Source: a virus
Direction: 5' to 3' (one strand)
DNA length: 30,657 nucleotides
Virus record (IMG/VR): IMGVR_UViG_3300022905_000043
Span: 1 to 30,657 of that record
The position numbers and the translations under genes are program-made. How positions within the stretch are numbered: position 1 is the first letter of the stretch; every line of letters starts with the position of its first letter. This document shows positions 14,972 through 22,902 of the stretch, in pieces. The notes beneath the pieces are model-generated. The model did not search any database. It had not been told where the DNA came from and saw nothing but the letters and a program-made list of their open reading frames with translations.

Positions 14972-15870
14972 GCTTGATCCATTGTCAATGCAACATCGAA
15001 CTCGTGTTCGCAATCACCACACTTAACTTTTTTAGTTTTAAGTTCAAGGTTAGCAGCAACACTTTGAAGATGTTCACTAAGGCTTTTAAATATTTCTTTA
15101 TCAGCATTAGTAATAAAGTCTGCTATCATATCTTTATCTGTTACAGTACCTTGCGGTGATGTAATTGAAGCAATACTATGAACAACTACAGCAACAGTCA
15201 TTTCTGTTAATTTAATAAAACTAGAACCAAATCTTTCAAGTTTTTCTTCTTCCGACATTTTTTCGTCATTGATAACTTGGAAAATTCTTTCTTGTTCCAT
15301 TTGTTGTAATTGTTTAGACGTTACTTCTTTGTAGTTGTAAGGCTTCAAAGTAAAGTTAAGGTCGCCGATTGTATACTGTTCTGGATATTGAAATCCACTA
15401 ATTCTTTCTAAATGCTCACTTAGCATATAGTCATAATTTTGTTGTTCTTTACAAGCAGGACACGTTGTTGTAATTTCCATCTTCTCACCGTAAGTTGCAA
15501 TTCTAATAGCAACTAAACAAGCGTCTACATCAAGTGTAGGCATTTTCCACGGTTCTCTGATTGCAGGAATACAACTTTTTATAACTTCTGTTGTTGCTGC
15601 ACCATTCATTAAAGCGTCTGGTGTCTTATACATTAATTCGTCTTTTGCTGTCATTGCGTACACAGCATATTGTCCATCTTCACTTACATCGAGTGTGCCT
15701 TCTTGATACCATTTGCCACCACTTGGCAATCTTAGGTAAACTTTAGGCTGTCTATAATAGCCGGCTAACGGATTGACAGGAGCCGCTGGAGTCGCTGCCT
15801 GTTGGGGTGCGCCACTAGTAGCAGGCTGCCCGGCAATTTCAACCTTTGGCATTTCTGTATTTTCATCCAT
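14947..15870 (-). CDS. 26: gp26-like baseplate hub / tail-assembly protein (zero-frame product)
   Basis: The 307-aa protein resembles the T4-type gp26 baseplate family of marine myoviruses: a Pro/Ala-rich N-terminus, then KVYLRLPSGGKWY (43-55) and MTAKDELMYKTPDALMNG (73-90), which is the family's most recognisable stretch, and an all-helical second half. Two CxxC pairs, C137/C140 and C284/C287, could bind one zinc ion. Its late promoter lies at 15915-15922 with a CGGAG ribosome site. Immediately before its stop there is a slippery AAATTTT and a hairpin that would move some ribosomes into a longer frame (separate entries). That layout, next to a probable tape-measure gene, is how tail-assembly chaperones are organised in other tailed phages. 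The gp26 family call is from memory of the motif. Confidence 0.75.
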   Translation of the reverse strand: MDENTEMPKVEIAGQPATSGAPQQAATPAAPVNPLAGYYRQPKVYLRLPSGGKWYQEGTLDVSEDGQYAVYAMTAKDELMYKTPDALMNGAATTEVIKSCIPAIREPWKMPTLDVDACLVAIRIATYGEKMEITTTCPACKEQQNYDYMLSEHLERISGFQYPEQYTIGDLNFTLKPYNYKEVTSKQLQQMEQERIFQVINDEKMSEEEKLERFGSSFIKLTEMTVAVVVHSIASITSPQGTVTDKDMIADFITNADKEIFKSLSEHLQSVAANLELKTKKVKCGDCEHEFDVALTMDQANFFGAKS

Positions 15871-15880
15871 ATTTTTCTCC

Positions 15881-15888
15881 GATAAATA
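15881..15888 (+). promoter_or_regulatory. late promoter for the tape-measure-like gene
   Basis: GATAAATA on the plus strand; predicted start at G15894, leader about 55 nt. No strong ribosome site is visible, only GGGA about 11 bases before the ATG at 15949. Confidence 0.55.
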
Positions 15889-15914
15889 ACATTGTTGTAT
15901 ATATTTACAATAAC

Positions 15915-15922
15915 TATTTATG
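15915..15922 (-). promoter_or_regulatory. late promoter for gp26
   Basis: CATAAATA on the minus strand; predicted start near 15909, leader about 39 nt with CGGAG before the gp26 ATG. It lies to the right of the plus-strand promoter at 15881, so the two transcripts overlap at their 5' ends. Confidence 0.55.
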
Positions 15923-15948
15923 TGCGCATATTTCTGGGAATATAATTA

Positions 15949-18588
15949 ATGGCCGACGTAACGGGACAAATTGGTAATGAAGAAGTAGTACTTAACAATG
16001 CTGCGACTGAAGCCACTCTAAAGCAACTACTTGCTGCTATGACCGCTATGGCTAAAGCCCAGGGCGTAGAGTTTAAAAATGTAGGACAAGTTGACAAAGA
16101 CCTAGGTAAACTAGGAAAACAGACTGAAAATGCTGTAAGAAGCGGCAGAAAATTCCAAAGATCACAAGAGGGATCAGCAAAATCCGCAGATGGATTAAGT
16201 GAATCTCTTGATGATGCAGCAGAAAGCACAGATAGTTGGGGACAAGGACTAAAAGACAGTCTTAACCTTGTTGGCAAAATGGGCCAACAAGTTCAAAAGG
16301 CTATTGACTTTATTGGAGGTTCATTATCTAGTATCTCCGGAATGGGCGATAGCATTACAAGCGCCACAGATACATTAGGTAACATTCCATTAGTTGGCGA
16401 TGCAATTAAAGGTGTTTATGGACCTGTTGCAGGTGCAGTAGAAACACTACAAACACAGTTCCAGGCAGCAGCATCAGTAGGTGCTAACTTCGGTGGTAAC
16501 ATAGCAGAATTTAGTAAAGCGGCGGGCGGCGCTGGTATGACTATGGAACAGTTTGCCGGAGTAGTACAAAAGAATTCACAAGGCTTAATGTTCCTCGGTG
16601 GTACTACAGCAGACGGTGCTAAACGTTTAGCCGATCTAGGTAAACAAATTAGAAAGTCGCAGGTTGGTGATGAACTAGCAAGATTAGGTTTTAGCACAGT
16701 TGATATTAACAACGGACTTGCAGAATATTCAGGTAGACTTGCAAGAAGTGGCAGAGCTGAACAATTGAGCAATAGGCAACTGATTAATCTTACTGGTCAG
16801 TATATGAAAAACCTAGATGCTGTTTCAAAGTTAACTGGTAAATCTAAAGAAGCTCTACAAGCAGAACAAGACGCTAGAATGGCAGATGCACAGTATCGTA
16901 TAATGCGTTCTAAACTAGATCCTAAACAACAGGCCGAAATGGATAAACTTATGGATTCAATTCCTAAGGCACACCAAGTTGGTATTAAGGAAATTTTAGC
17001 GACAGGTACTGCAACATCTGATGAAGGTGTCAAGGCAATGGCTTTCCTAAGAGAGTCTGGCGGAGCAGCACAAGAAATATTTAAGAAGATTCAAAGCGGT
17101 CAAGGGTTAGAAGAAGGGTTTGCTAGTGAATTTTATGATACCTATGCAGCAGAAGCCAAGAAGTTTGCTGAATCGCCCATTGGTGAAACTGTAGGTAAAT
17201 TTGATGCGTCTATGAATGACTTCTTCGTTGCAGCAGCAGACGTAGCAGAAAGAAATAAAACACTTGGCGAAGTAACAAAACAAATTCAAGACGATCTAGA
17301 TAAAGCAAAAGAAGATATTAAAAAAGGTACTGAAGGCGTAATTGATCCAGCATCAATTAAAACGTTCAAAGAAAATATTGCAGAAGCAAGTACTGCATTT
17401 ACAACAATGCTTGGTAGCGTTGATCTTGCACCGTTAGAAAAAGTATTTAATAAAGCACTAGATGCTGCTGAGAAATATCTAGTGCCAGCTCTTAATATGG
17501 CAGCAAATAATTTTGACAAATTCTTAATAGCAATGGGTGGAGCAAATGCTGCACTTAAAGCACTAGAACTTGCAGCAGGCGCAGCGGCCGCAGCACAAAT
17601 GCTAGGCCTAAGAGGCCGTCCTGGTACAGCCGGTGCAGGTGCAGGAGCAGGTGCTACTGGACAAAAACCAAAACCAGGTGCTACTGGCGGCGGCGGTATG
17701 AAAGGTGCTGCTAAAGGTATTATGAAACGTGCAGGTCCGTTAGGATTATTATACGGATTGTATGAAGGTTATCAGTCGATGAATCAAATCGACCAAGATC
17801 TTGAAGCAGGAAATATCACATCAAACGAAGCAAGTGTAGACAAAGCAGAAGTAACAGGCGGTGTTGTAGGCGGTACTGGCGGAGCAATGGCTGGCGCAGC
17901 AGCAGGTGCTGCATTAGGTTCGGTTGTTCCTGTAGTTGGTACGCTAATAGGTGGTGTAATTGGAGGTGCTGTTGGATATTGGGCAGGATCGTCAGCAGGT
18001 GAAGCAATTGGTGAACAGATTGGAGAAGCACTAGTTGGTCCTGAAGATATTGCAGCCATTGAAGCAAAAATTAAAGCAGAAGAAGAACGTATTAAACGTT
18101 CAGAAGCAGGTGTAAACGAATATTGGGGCAGAGAATCAAAAGGTAGAGAAGAATCACAGAAACAGATTGAGCAATACAAGAAAGATCTAGAATTAATCAA
18201 TAAACGTAATGCCGAAATAAAAGCAGAAGAAGCCAAAGCAGAAGAAAAGAAAAATGAAGTACCTGGTAATCCAGAAGAAAAAACAACAGATACTAATGAT
18301 GCTCAAAAAACACTAGAACAAAAAGCAGAAGAAGAAAAGAAAAAAGCAGAAGCAGAAAAGAAAAAAGCAGAAGAAGAACAGAAAAAGAAAGACGCAGAAG
18401 GTACTACTAACCCAGACGGAACACCAATGAGTAGCAACACTACTCAGAAAACACCAGATCAGTTGTTAGGTGAATTAAATACTAGTATGAATCAACTTGT
18501 CCAATTGGCAACAACACAAACTATGTTAGCCAAAAAACAACTTGGTGTTAGTGGTGAAGCAGTTGGAGATTTATATTCTTCTGTATAA
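15949..18588 (+). CDS. probable tail tape-measure protein (879 aa)
   Basis: Composition and layout suggest a tape measure rather than a direct match to T4 gp29. A helical N-terminal region (1-100, KQLLAAMTAMAKAQ) is followed by Gly/Ala/Ser-rich helices, a long helical middle (about 200-540), a glycine-zipper hydrophobic domain near 630-705 (GAAAGAALGSVVPVVGTLIG and GGVIGGAVGYWAGSSAG), and a Lys/Glu/Ala coiled coil near 750-825 before a short C-terminal domain. Tape measures often carry such hydrophobic segments for membrane penetration on ejection. It is divergently transcribed from the gp26/frameshift gene, the likely chaperone pair. At 879 aa it is longer than T4 gp29 (590 aa), which would imply a longer tail or extra domains. 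Another large internal virion protein is the alternative. Confidence 0.6.
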   Translation: MADVTGQIGNEEVVLNNAATEATLKQLLAAMTAMAKAQGVEFKNVGQVDKDLGKLGKQTENAVRSGRKFQRSQEGSAKSADGLSESLDDAAESTDSWGQGLKDSLNLVGKMGQQVQKAIDFIGGSLSSISGMGDSITSATDTLGNIPLVGDAIKGVYGPVAGAVETLQTQFQAAASVGANFGGNIAEFSKAAGGAGMTMEQFAGVVQKNSQGLMFLGGTTADGAKRLADLGKQIRKSQVGDELARLGFSTVDINNGLAEYSGRLARSGRAEQLSNRQLINLTGQYMKNLDAVSKLTGKSKEALQAEQDARMADAQYRIMRSKLDPKQQAEMDKLMDSIPKAHQVGIKEILATGTATSDEGVKAMAFLRESGGAAQEIFKKIQSGQGLEEGFASEFYDTYAAEAKKFAESPIGETVGKFDASMNDFFVAAADVAERNKTLGEVTKQIQDDLDKAKEDIKKGTEGVIDPASIKTFKENIAEASTAFTTMLGSVDLAPLEKVFNKALDAAEKYLVPALNMAANNFDKFLIAMGGANAALKALELAAGAAAAAQMLGLRGRPGTAGAGAGAGATGQKPKPGATGGGGMKGAAKGIMKRAGPLGLLYGLYEGYQSMNQIDQDLEAGNITSNEASVDKAEVTGGVVGGTGGAMAGAAAGAALGSVVPVVGTLIGGVIGGAVGYWAGSSAGEAIGEQIGEALVGPEDIAAIEAKIKAEEERIKRSEAGVNEYWGRESKGREESQKQIEQYKKDLELINKRNAEIKAEEAKAEEKKNEVPGNPEEKTTDTNDAQKTLEQKAEEEKKKAEAEKKKAEEEQKKKDAEGTTNPDGTPMSSNTTQKTPDQLLGELNTSMNQLVQLATTQTMLAKKQLGVSGEAVGDLYSSV

Positions 18589-18599
18589 CAAAAAAGAAC

Positions 18600-18627
18600 T
18601 TGCTTTTATAGCAAAAGGATGTATAAT
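18600..18627 (+). promoter_or_regulatory. possible sigma70-like promoter before gp20
   Basis: TTGCTT (18600-18605) and TATAAT (18622-18627) are spaced by 16 bases. The expected start would fall at or within one or two bases of the gp20 ATG (18635), giving essentially no leader. AAAGGA lies about 15 bases before the ATG, far for a ribosome site. Readthrough from the tape-measure transcript is an alternative way to express gp20. Confidence 0.35.
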
Positions 18628-18634
18628 ATAAGAT

Positions 18635-20341
18635 ATGAGTTGGAAAAAATACTTTACACCAGTTAACGCTGATAATACAGGCGGAAGTTACAGCCCAATT
18701 AGTGGCGGCGGACGTCCCGGCCCTGCACGAGCAAACTATAGTTCATATTTGCCAGATGTATATGCAGGTGCACCAAATCGTATCGAACGTTATATGCAGT
18801 ACGATACAATGGATATGGATTCAGAAGTAAATGCTGCATTAGATATTCTTGCAGAATTTTGTACAGATAAAGATAGAGAAAACGCAACACCGTTTCATTT
18901 CCATTTTAGACAGCAGGCAACTAATGTAGAAACTAGACTATTAAAAGATGCGCTACAAAAATGGACCAAATTAAATCAAATTGACAAACGAATTTTTAGA
19001 ATTGTAAGGAACACATTTAAATATGGAGACTGTTTTTTCATTAGGGATCCAGAAACTAAAAAACTTTTATACGTGGATCAAACCAAAGTCACAAAAATTA
19101 TTGTTAACGAATCCGATGGAAAGATTCCCGAGCAGTATGTTGTAAGAGATATTAATTTTAATTTTAAAGATTTAGTAGCAACGACTCCACATAATACAAC
19201 TAACACTTCACCTAGCGGAACGAGTTCTTATACTTCCGGGGGTGGATTTGGTAGAGGAATGGCAGGTCAAGTTCCAACACCATCAGGCACTAGGTTTCAA
19301 AGAGAAGCAAATGAAATTGCTGTAGATGCAAAACATATGGTACACATTTCATTATCAGAAGGATTAGATCAAAATTATCCTTTTGGTAATTCACTTTTAG
19401 AAAGTGTTTTTAAAGTATACAAACAAAAAGAGTTATTAGAAGATGCGATTATTATCTATCGTATTCAACGTGCGCCTGAACGTAGAATTTTTTACGTTGA
19501 CGTAGGTAATATGCCTGCGCATATGGCAATGAGCTTTGTTGAAAAAGTTAAAAACGAAATACAACAAAGACGTATTCCAAGTGCAACAGGTGGAGGTACA
19601 AGTGTTATTGATGCTAGTTACAATCCACTATCAACTAATGAAGATTACTTCTTTCCGCAAACAGCAGAAGGACGTGGCTCTAAAGTTGAAACACTACCAG
19701 GCGGAACTAACCTAGGTGAAATTACTGACCTACGTTATTTTACTAATAAATTATTCCGTGCTTTACGTATTCCAGCAAGTTACTTGCCTACAGCAATTGA
19801 CGAACAAGCAAATACAGTAAGTGACGGTAAAGTAGGAACTGCTTATATTCAAGAATTACGTTTTAACAAGTATTGTGAAAGACTTCAAGCAAACATTGTA
19901 GAATCATTAGATTTAGAATTTAAAATGTGGTTAGACAGTGCAGGTGTTAACATTGACCCTAGTATGTTTGAACTAAAATTTAATCCACCACAAAACTTTG
20001 CTGCGTATCGTCAAGCAGAACTTGATACTACTAGAGCAAACATCTTTGGTGCGATACAACAAGTTCCACACTTGTCTAAACGTTTTGCACTAAAACGTTA
20101 TCTTGGTTTAACAGCAGAAGAAATTGCTGAGAACGAGAGAATGTGGAAAGAAGAAAATGCAGGCAACTTACAACCACCTACTGATGCAGCAGGCGAGTTG
20201 CGAGGAGCAGGTATTACTCCAGGCGGTATGGAGACAGATATGGGAGACCAGACTGCACAAGCGCCTGAAGATATGGCAGCAGCGGCTGAACCAGCAGGCG
20301 GAGAAGGGGATGCGGCAGGCGGCACAGAAACTCCTGCCTAG
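18635..20341 (+). CDS. 20: gp20-like portal vertex protein
   Basis: The 568-aa protein matches the T4 portal family: the N-terminal region with DVYAGAPNRIERYMQYDTMD and VNAALDILAEFCTD, then FKYGDCFFIRD (about 130-140), the crown/stem region with EGLDQNYPFGNSLLESVFK and IYRIQRAPERRIFYVDVGN, and VSDGKVGTAYIQELRFNKYC. The portal is the dodecameric ring through which DNA enters and leaves the head and on which the prohead is built. Length is slightly above T4 gp20 (524 aa); the extra part is a Gly/Ala/Glu-rich C-terminal tail and a Thr/Ser/Gly loop near 190-215. It is followed directly by a late promoter and head-core genes, as in T4. Confidence 0.95.
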   Translation: MSWKKYFTPVNADNTGGSYSPISGGGRPGPARANYSSYLPDVYAGAPNRIERYMQYDTMDMDSEVNAALDILAEFCTDKDRENATPFHFHFRQQATNVETRLLKDALQKWTKLNQIDKRIFRIVRNTFKYGDCFFIRDPETKKLLYVDQTKVTKIIVNESDGKIPEQYVVRDINFNFKDLVATTPHNTTNTSPSGTSSYTSGGGFGRGMAGQVPTPSGTRFQREANEIAVDAKHMVHISLSEGLDQNYPFGNSLLESVFKVYKQKELLEDAIIIYRIQRAPERRIFYVDVGNMPAHMAMSFVEKVKNEIQQRRIPSATGGGTSVIDASYNPLSTNEDYFFPQTAEGRGSKVETLPGGTNLGEITDLRYFTNKLFRALRIPASYLPTAIDEQANTVSDGKVGTAYIQELRFNKYCERLQANIVESLDLEFKMWLDSAGVNIDPSMFELKFNPPQNFAAYRQAELDTTRANIFGAIQQVPHLSKRFALKRYLGLTAEEIAENERMWKEENAGNLQPPTDAAGELRGAGITPGGMETDMGDQTAQAPEDMAAAAEPAGGEGDAAGGTETPA

Positions 20342-20342
20342 T

Positions 20343-20350
20343 CATAAATA
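20343..20350 (+). promoter_or_regulatory. late promoter giving a predicted leaderless mRNA
   Basis: CATAAATA starts two bases after the gp20 stop. Counting T4 late spacing (last A at -6), +1 is the A of the ATG at 20356. Confidence 0.55.
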
Positions 20351-20355
20351 GTAGT

Positions 20356-20595
20356 ATGCTTCTAAGAGAATTTTTATATTTTAACGATGAGATTAATGAC
20401 TTTGCAGTTGACCGTAGATACGACAACAGCAAAGACAGTTCTGTATTGCAACGTGACGATACAAGAAAGATCAGACTAACTCTTAGACAGATCAACGAAA
20501 TTAGAATGCAGGCTGAAGCACACGCTGCCGAGAAAGAATCGGAACTAAATTTTATTAGGCAGATGTATGCAGCACCAGTTGAACCACAAGAGTAA
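20356..20595 (+). CDS. small head-cluster protein of unknown function (79 aa)
   Basis: A short charged helical protein: MLLREFLYF at the start, then RDDTRKIRLTLRQINEIRMQ and AEKESELNFIRQMY. In T4 the small prohead-core genes 67 and 68 lie at this position after gene 20; from memory, marine relatives have a similar small protein here with an RDDTRK-LTL-QIN motif, sometimes left unnamed. A prohead-core role (gp68-like) is plausible but I cannot prove it. There is no ribosome site because the late promoter abuts the ATG. It overlaps the next gene by 29 bases. Confidence 0.75.
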   Translation: MLLREFLYFNDEINDFAVDRRYDNSKDSSVLQRDDTRKIRLTLRQINEIRMQAEAHAAEKESELNFIRQMYAAPVEPQE

Positions 20596-21232
20596 CCGAA
20601 AAAGATTTCAAAATGATGCTGCTTTCGTTCTAGGTAACGGAAACAGTAGACTTGCAATTGATTGCCCTAGTTTAATAAACAAAGGTACAGTCTACGGTTG
20701 CAACGCACAATATAGAGAATTTGATCCACACTTTTTAATAGCAGTTGACGTTAAGATGGTTAACGAATTAATTGATGCTGACTATCATAAAAAAGGAACT
20801 ATTTGGACAAATCCTAACAAAGGCATAAAAACAAAATCAAATATTAACTTATTTTCACCACACAAGGGTTGGTCAAGCGGCCCTACTGCATTATGGTTTG
20901 CTGCTAGTAATGGACATAAAAACATTTATATTATTGGATTTGACTATGCAGGAGTCAAAGGCAAATTCAACAATGTATACGCAGATACGTTCAATTATAA
21001 GAAAAGCAGTGATGCAGCAACGTTTTTTGGTAACTGGCTAGGACAAACAGAGAAGGTTATTAAGGAGTTTAGACACACTAAATTCTTTAGAGTTGTTGAA
21101 GAAGGCGGCTTTATACCCGATAAATTAGGTCCTCAGCACGGAAATTTGACACATATTAGTAAGGAAGAGTTTGATAGCACGTTTCCGGAAAGTATATATC
21201 AAAGCAAAACGAATCAAAAAACTACCATTTAA
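20567..21232 (+). CDS. Rossmann-like protein of the GT42 sialyltransferase / MptE-like (DUF115) type
   Basis: The 221-aa protein has the layout of the GNGPSL group of sugar-nucleotide or pterin enzymes: FVLGNGNSRLAIDCPSL near residues 20-36, a Cys-Asn pair in YGCNAQY (43-49), a DPHFLIAVD strand, then WSSGPTALWFAASNGHKNIY (about 104-123) followed by IIGFDYAG. This order closely parallels Campylobacter Cst-type sialyltransferases (GNGPSL, CNQFY, SGVYMCAVAIALGYKEIYL, GIDFY). The usual Pro of GNGPS is Asn here. It could modify a glycan or capsid component, or have lost catalysis. No T4 counterpart exists at this place, so it looks like an insertion into the head operon. The ATG start overlaps the previous gene; no better in-frame start is visible. 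Confidence 0.65.
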   Translation: MQHQLNHKSNRKRFQNDAAFVLGNGNSRLAIDCPSLINKGTVYGCNAQYREFDPHFLIAVDVKMVNELIDADYHKKGTIWTNPNKGIKTKSNINLFSPHKGWSSGPTALWFAASNGHKNIYIIGFDYAGVKGKFNNVYADTFNYKKSSDAATFFGNWLGQTEKVIKEFRHTKFFRVVEEGGFIPDKLGPQHGNLTHISKEEFDSTFPESIYQSKTNQKTTI

Positions 21233-21252
21233 CCCCATTTTTATAAGTAAAA

Positions 21253-21260
21253 TGTAAATA
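21253..21260 (+). promoter_or_regulatory. late promoter for gp67-gp21-gp22-gp23
   Basis: TGTAAATA, a variant of the late core, with predicted start at A21266 and a 39-nt leader ending in a strong AGGAG before the ATG at 21305. Confidence 0.45.
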
Positions 21261-21304
21261 CATTAACAAACAGCCTTACGATAATCAATTTATAGGAGAA
21301 TAAA

Positions 21305-22249
21305 ATGGCAGATCAAAAAACAACATTAGAACAAATGCTTGAGCATTTGGTTAATGACAATACTGCAAAAGCAGAAGAATTATTCCACGAATATGTGGTA
21401 ACAAAATCAAGAGAAATCTACGAAAACCTTATCGAAGAAGAAATGGAAGAAGATGAGGACGTAAAAGAAGATTCAAAAGACGAAGAAGTTGATGAGGCTT
21501 CTAAAGATGCTGATTCAGAAGAAGATAAAGTAGACGAAGCAACTGACGAAGAAGTTGACGAGTCATCTAAAGACGAAGAAGTTGATGAATCTGCAGACGA
21601 CGAAGAAGTAGAAGAAGAATTTGAAGAAGTTGCTGTAGAAGGCGACGACGAAGATCCAATGGATGCTATGGGCGGAGACGCTGGTGATGACTTAGAATCA
21701 GACATTACAGGCGATGACGAAGACGGCGAAAAAGAGCCAGAAGAGTTATTCCAAGATTTAGATTCAATTGTTGACGAACTTCAAGCAAAATTTGACGAAA
21801 TCAAAGGCGGCGACGATGCTGGTGACGAAATGGGCGACGAAGAAGAAAAAGACGAAATGTTTGCTCCAGAGTCAAGCGAAGAAGCAGTTGCTGAGCCAAA
21901 AGATGAGTTAGAAACAATGCGTGAGTATGTTGAAAAAGTAGCAGGCGGACACGGTGCTGAATCAAAAGGTGCTGCAGAAGGTGCTGACAACAAAAAATCA
22001 GTTGTTGACAATATGAAAAACGATATGGGCGGTACTACTGCTAACATCGCAAAAGGCGGTGAAGCGTCAGAGAAAAATGACGGTGGATTAGCAGATATTA
22101 ACGCTAAAGAAGAAAATGCTGGCAACGTTAACGTTCCAGGCGCTAAAGGTGCAACTAAGATGTCCCCAGAAAAAGGACACGGTGCAGAAAAGAAAGGCGC
22201 TGGCGAAAACGCTGATAACAAGCAATCAATTTTCCGTGGCCGTAGATAA
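21305..22249 (+). CDS. 67: gp67-like prohead core protein, enlarged (314 aa)
   Basis: The first 45 residues (LEHLVNDNTAKAEELFHEY and then EIYENLIEEEMEEDED) parallel T4 gp67 (helical N-terminus with KLFAEAM, then an acidic tail). T4 gp67 is only 80 aa; here the acidic tail is greatly extended (residues about 42-215, mostly Glu/Asp with DEEVDE repeats), followed by a Gly/Ala/Lys/Asn-rich C-terminus. The C-terminus holds two copies of one motif: GHGAESKGAAEGADNKKS (about 214-231) and GHGAEKKGAGENADNKQS (about 290-307), ending in a basic RGRR. As a prohead-core component it would help set head shape and be removed by gp21. Position right before gp21 matches T4 gene order. Confidence 0.75.
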   Translation: MADQKTTLEQMLEHLVNDNTAKAEELFHEYVVTKSREIYENLIEEEMEEDEDVKEDSKDEEVDEASKDADSEEDKVDEATDEEVDESSKDEEVDESADDEEVEEEFEEVAVEGDDEDPMDAMGGDAGDDLESDITGDDEDGEKEPEELFQDLDSIVDELQAKFDEIKGGDDAGDEMGDEEEKDEMFAPESSEEAVAEPKDELETMREYVEKVAGGHGAESKGAAEGADNKKSVVDNMKNDMGGTTANIAKGGEASEKNDGGLADINAKEENAGNVNVPGAKGATKMSPEKGHGAEKKGAGENADNKQSIFRGRR

Positions 22250-22264
22250 TAGAGGGTATATAGG

Positions 22265-22891
22265 TTGAAAACTACACTAGCAGAACATCTGAGCTTCGAT
22301 CAGGCTAAAATCGTAATTGAGCGTGATGAAGGCGAGGGTAAAACATTACATTTGAGTGGTATCTGTATTCAAGGTGACATTCGTAATGCTAACCAGCGTG
22401 TTTATTCTTCGCAAGAAATTGATAGGGCTGTCAAAACGCTCAACGAACAGATTTCTGGGGGGTATTCAGTGCTTGGTGAAGTAGATCATCCTCAAGATTT
22501 AAGAATAAACCTCGACCGTGTGTCCCATATGATCACAAAGATGTGGATGGACGGTCCTAACGGTTACGGAAAACTTAAGATGCTTCCAACACCAATGGGA
22601 CAATTAGTGTCCACGATGTTGGAAAGCGGAGTTAAACTTGGAGTTAGCTCAAGAGGTTCAGGAGAAGTAGACGGAGAAGGTAACGTAAACGGTTTTGAAA
22701 TCATTACTGTTGACGTTGTTGCACAACCAAGTGCGCCGGGTGCTTATCCTACACCAGTTTATGAACACCTTATGAATGAAAAAGGTGGTTTCCAGGCGTT
22801 TAAATTAGCACAAGAAGTACAAGGCGACCCACAGGCACAGAAGTATATTGCAGAGTCCTTGAAGAAAATCATTTCAGGATTAAATCATTAG
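22265..22891 (+). CDS. 21: gp21-like prohead core protease
   Basis: The 208-aa protein aligns by eye with T4 gp21: GICIQGDIRNANQRVY (32-47), LGEVDHPQ with the likely catalytic His75, the RINLDRVSHMI segment, and GVSSRGSG (126-133) with the catalytic Ser128 or Ser129. It matures the prohead by cutting core proteins and gp23 after Glu. The only sensible start is TTG at 22265, with AGAGGG a little upstream; the first in-frame ATG would fall past the catalytic His. A rare start may keep protease levels low relative to gp22/gp23. It lies between gp67 and gp22 as in T4-type phages. Confidence 0.93.
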   Translation: MKTTLAEHLSFDQAKIVIERDEGEGKTLHLSGICIQGDIRNANQRVYSSQEIDRAVKTLNEQISGGYSVLGEVDHPQDLRINLDRVSHMITKMWMDGPNGYGKLKMLPTPMGQLVSTMLESGVKLGVSSRGSGEVDGEGNVNGFEIITVDVVAQPSAPGAYPTPVYEHLMNEKGGFQAFKLAQEVQGDPQAQKYIAESLKKIISGLNH

Positions 22892-22902
22892 GAGAATCAC
22901 AG

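Noticed and set aside
14947-15013. ATG at 15011-15013 as an independent start for the small gene after gp26
   Set aside because: It is embedded in gp26, lacks a ribosome site, and gives a Cys/Arg-rich unnatural N-terminus (MRTRVRCCIDNG); the frameshift explains the frame better.
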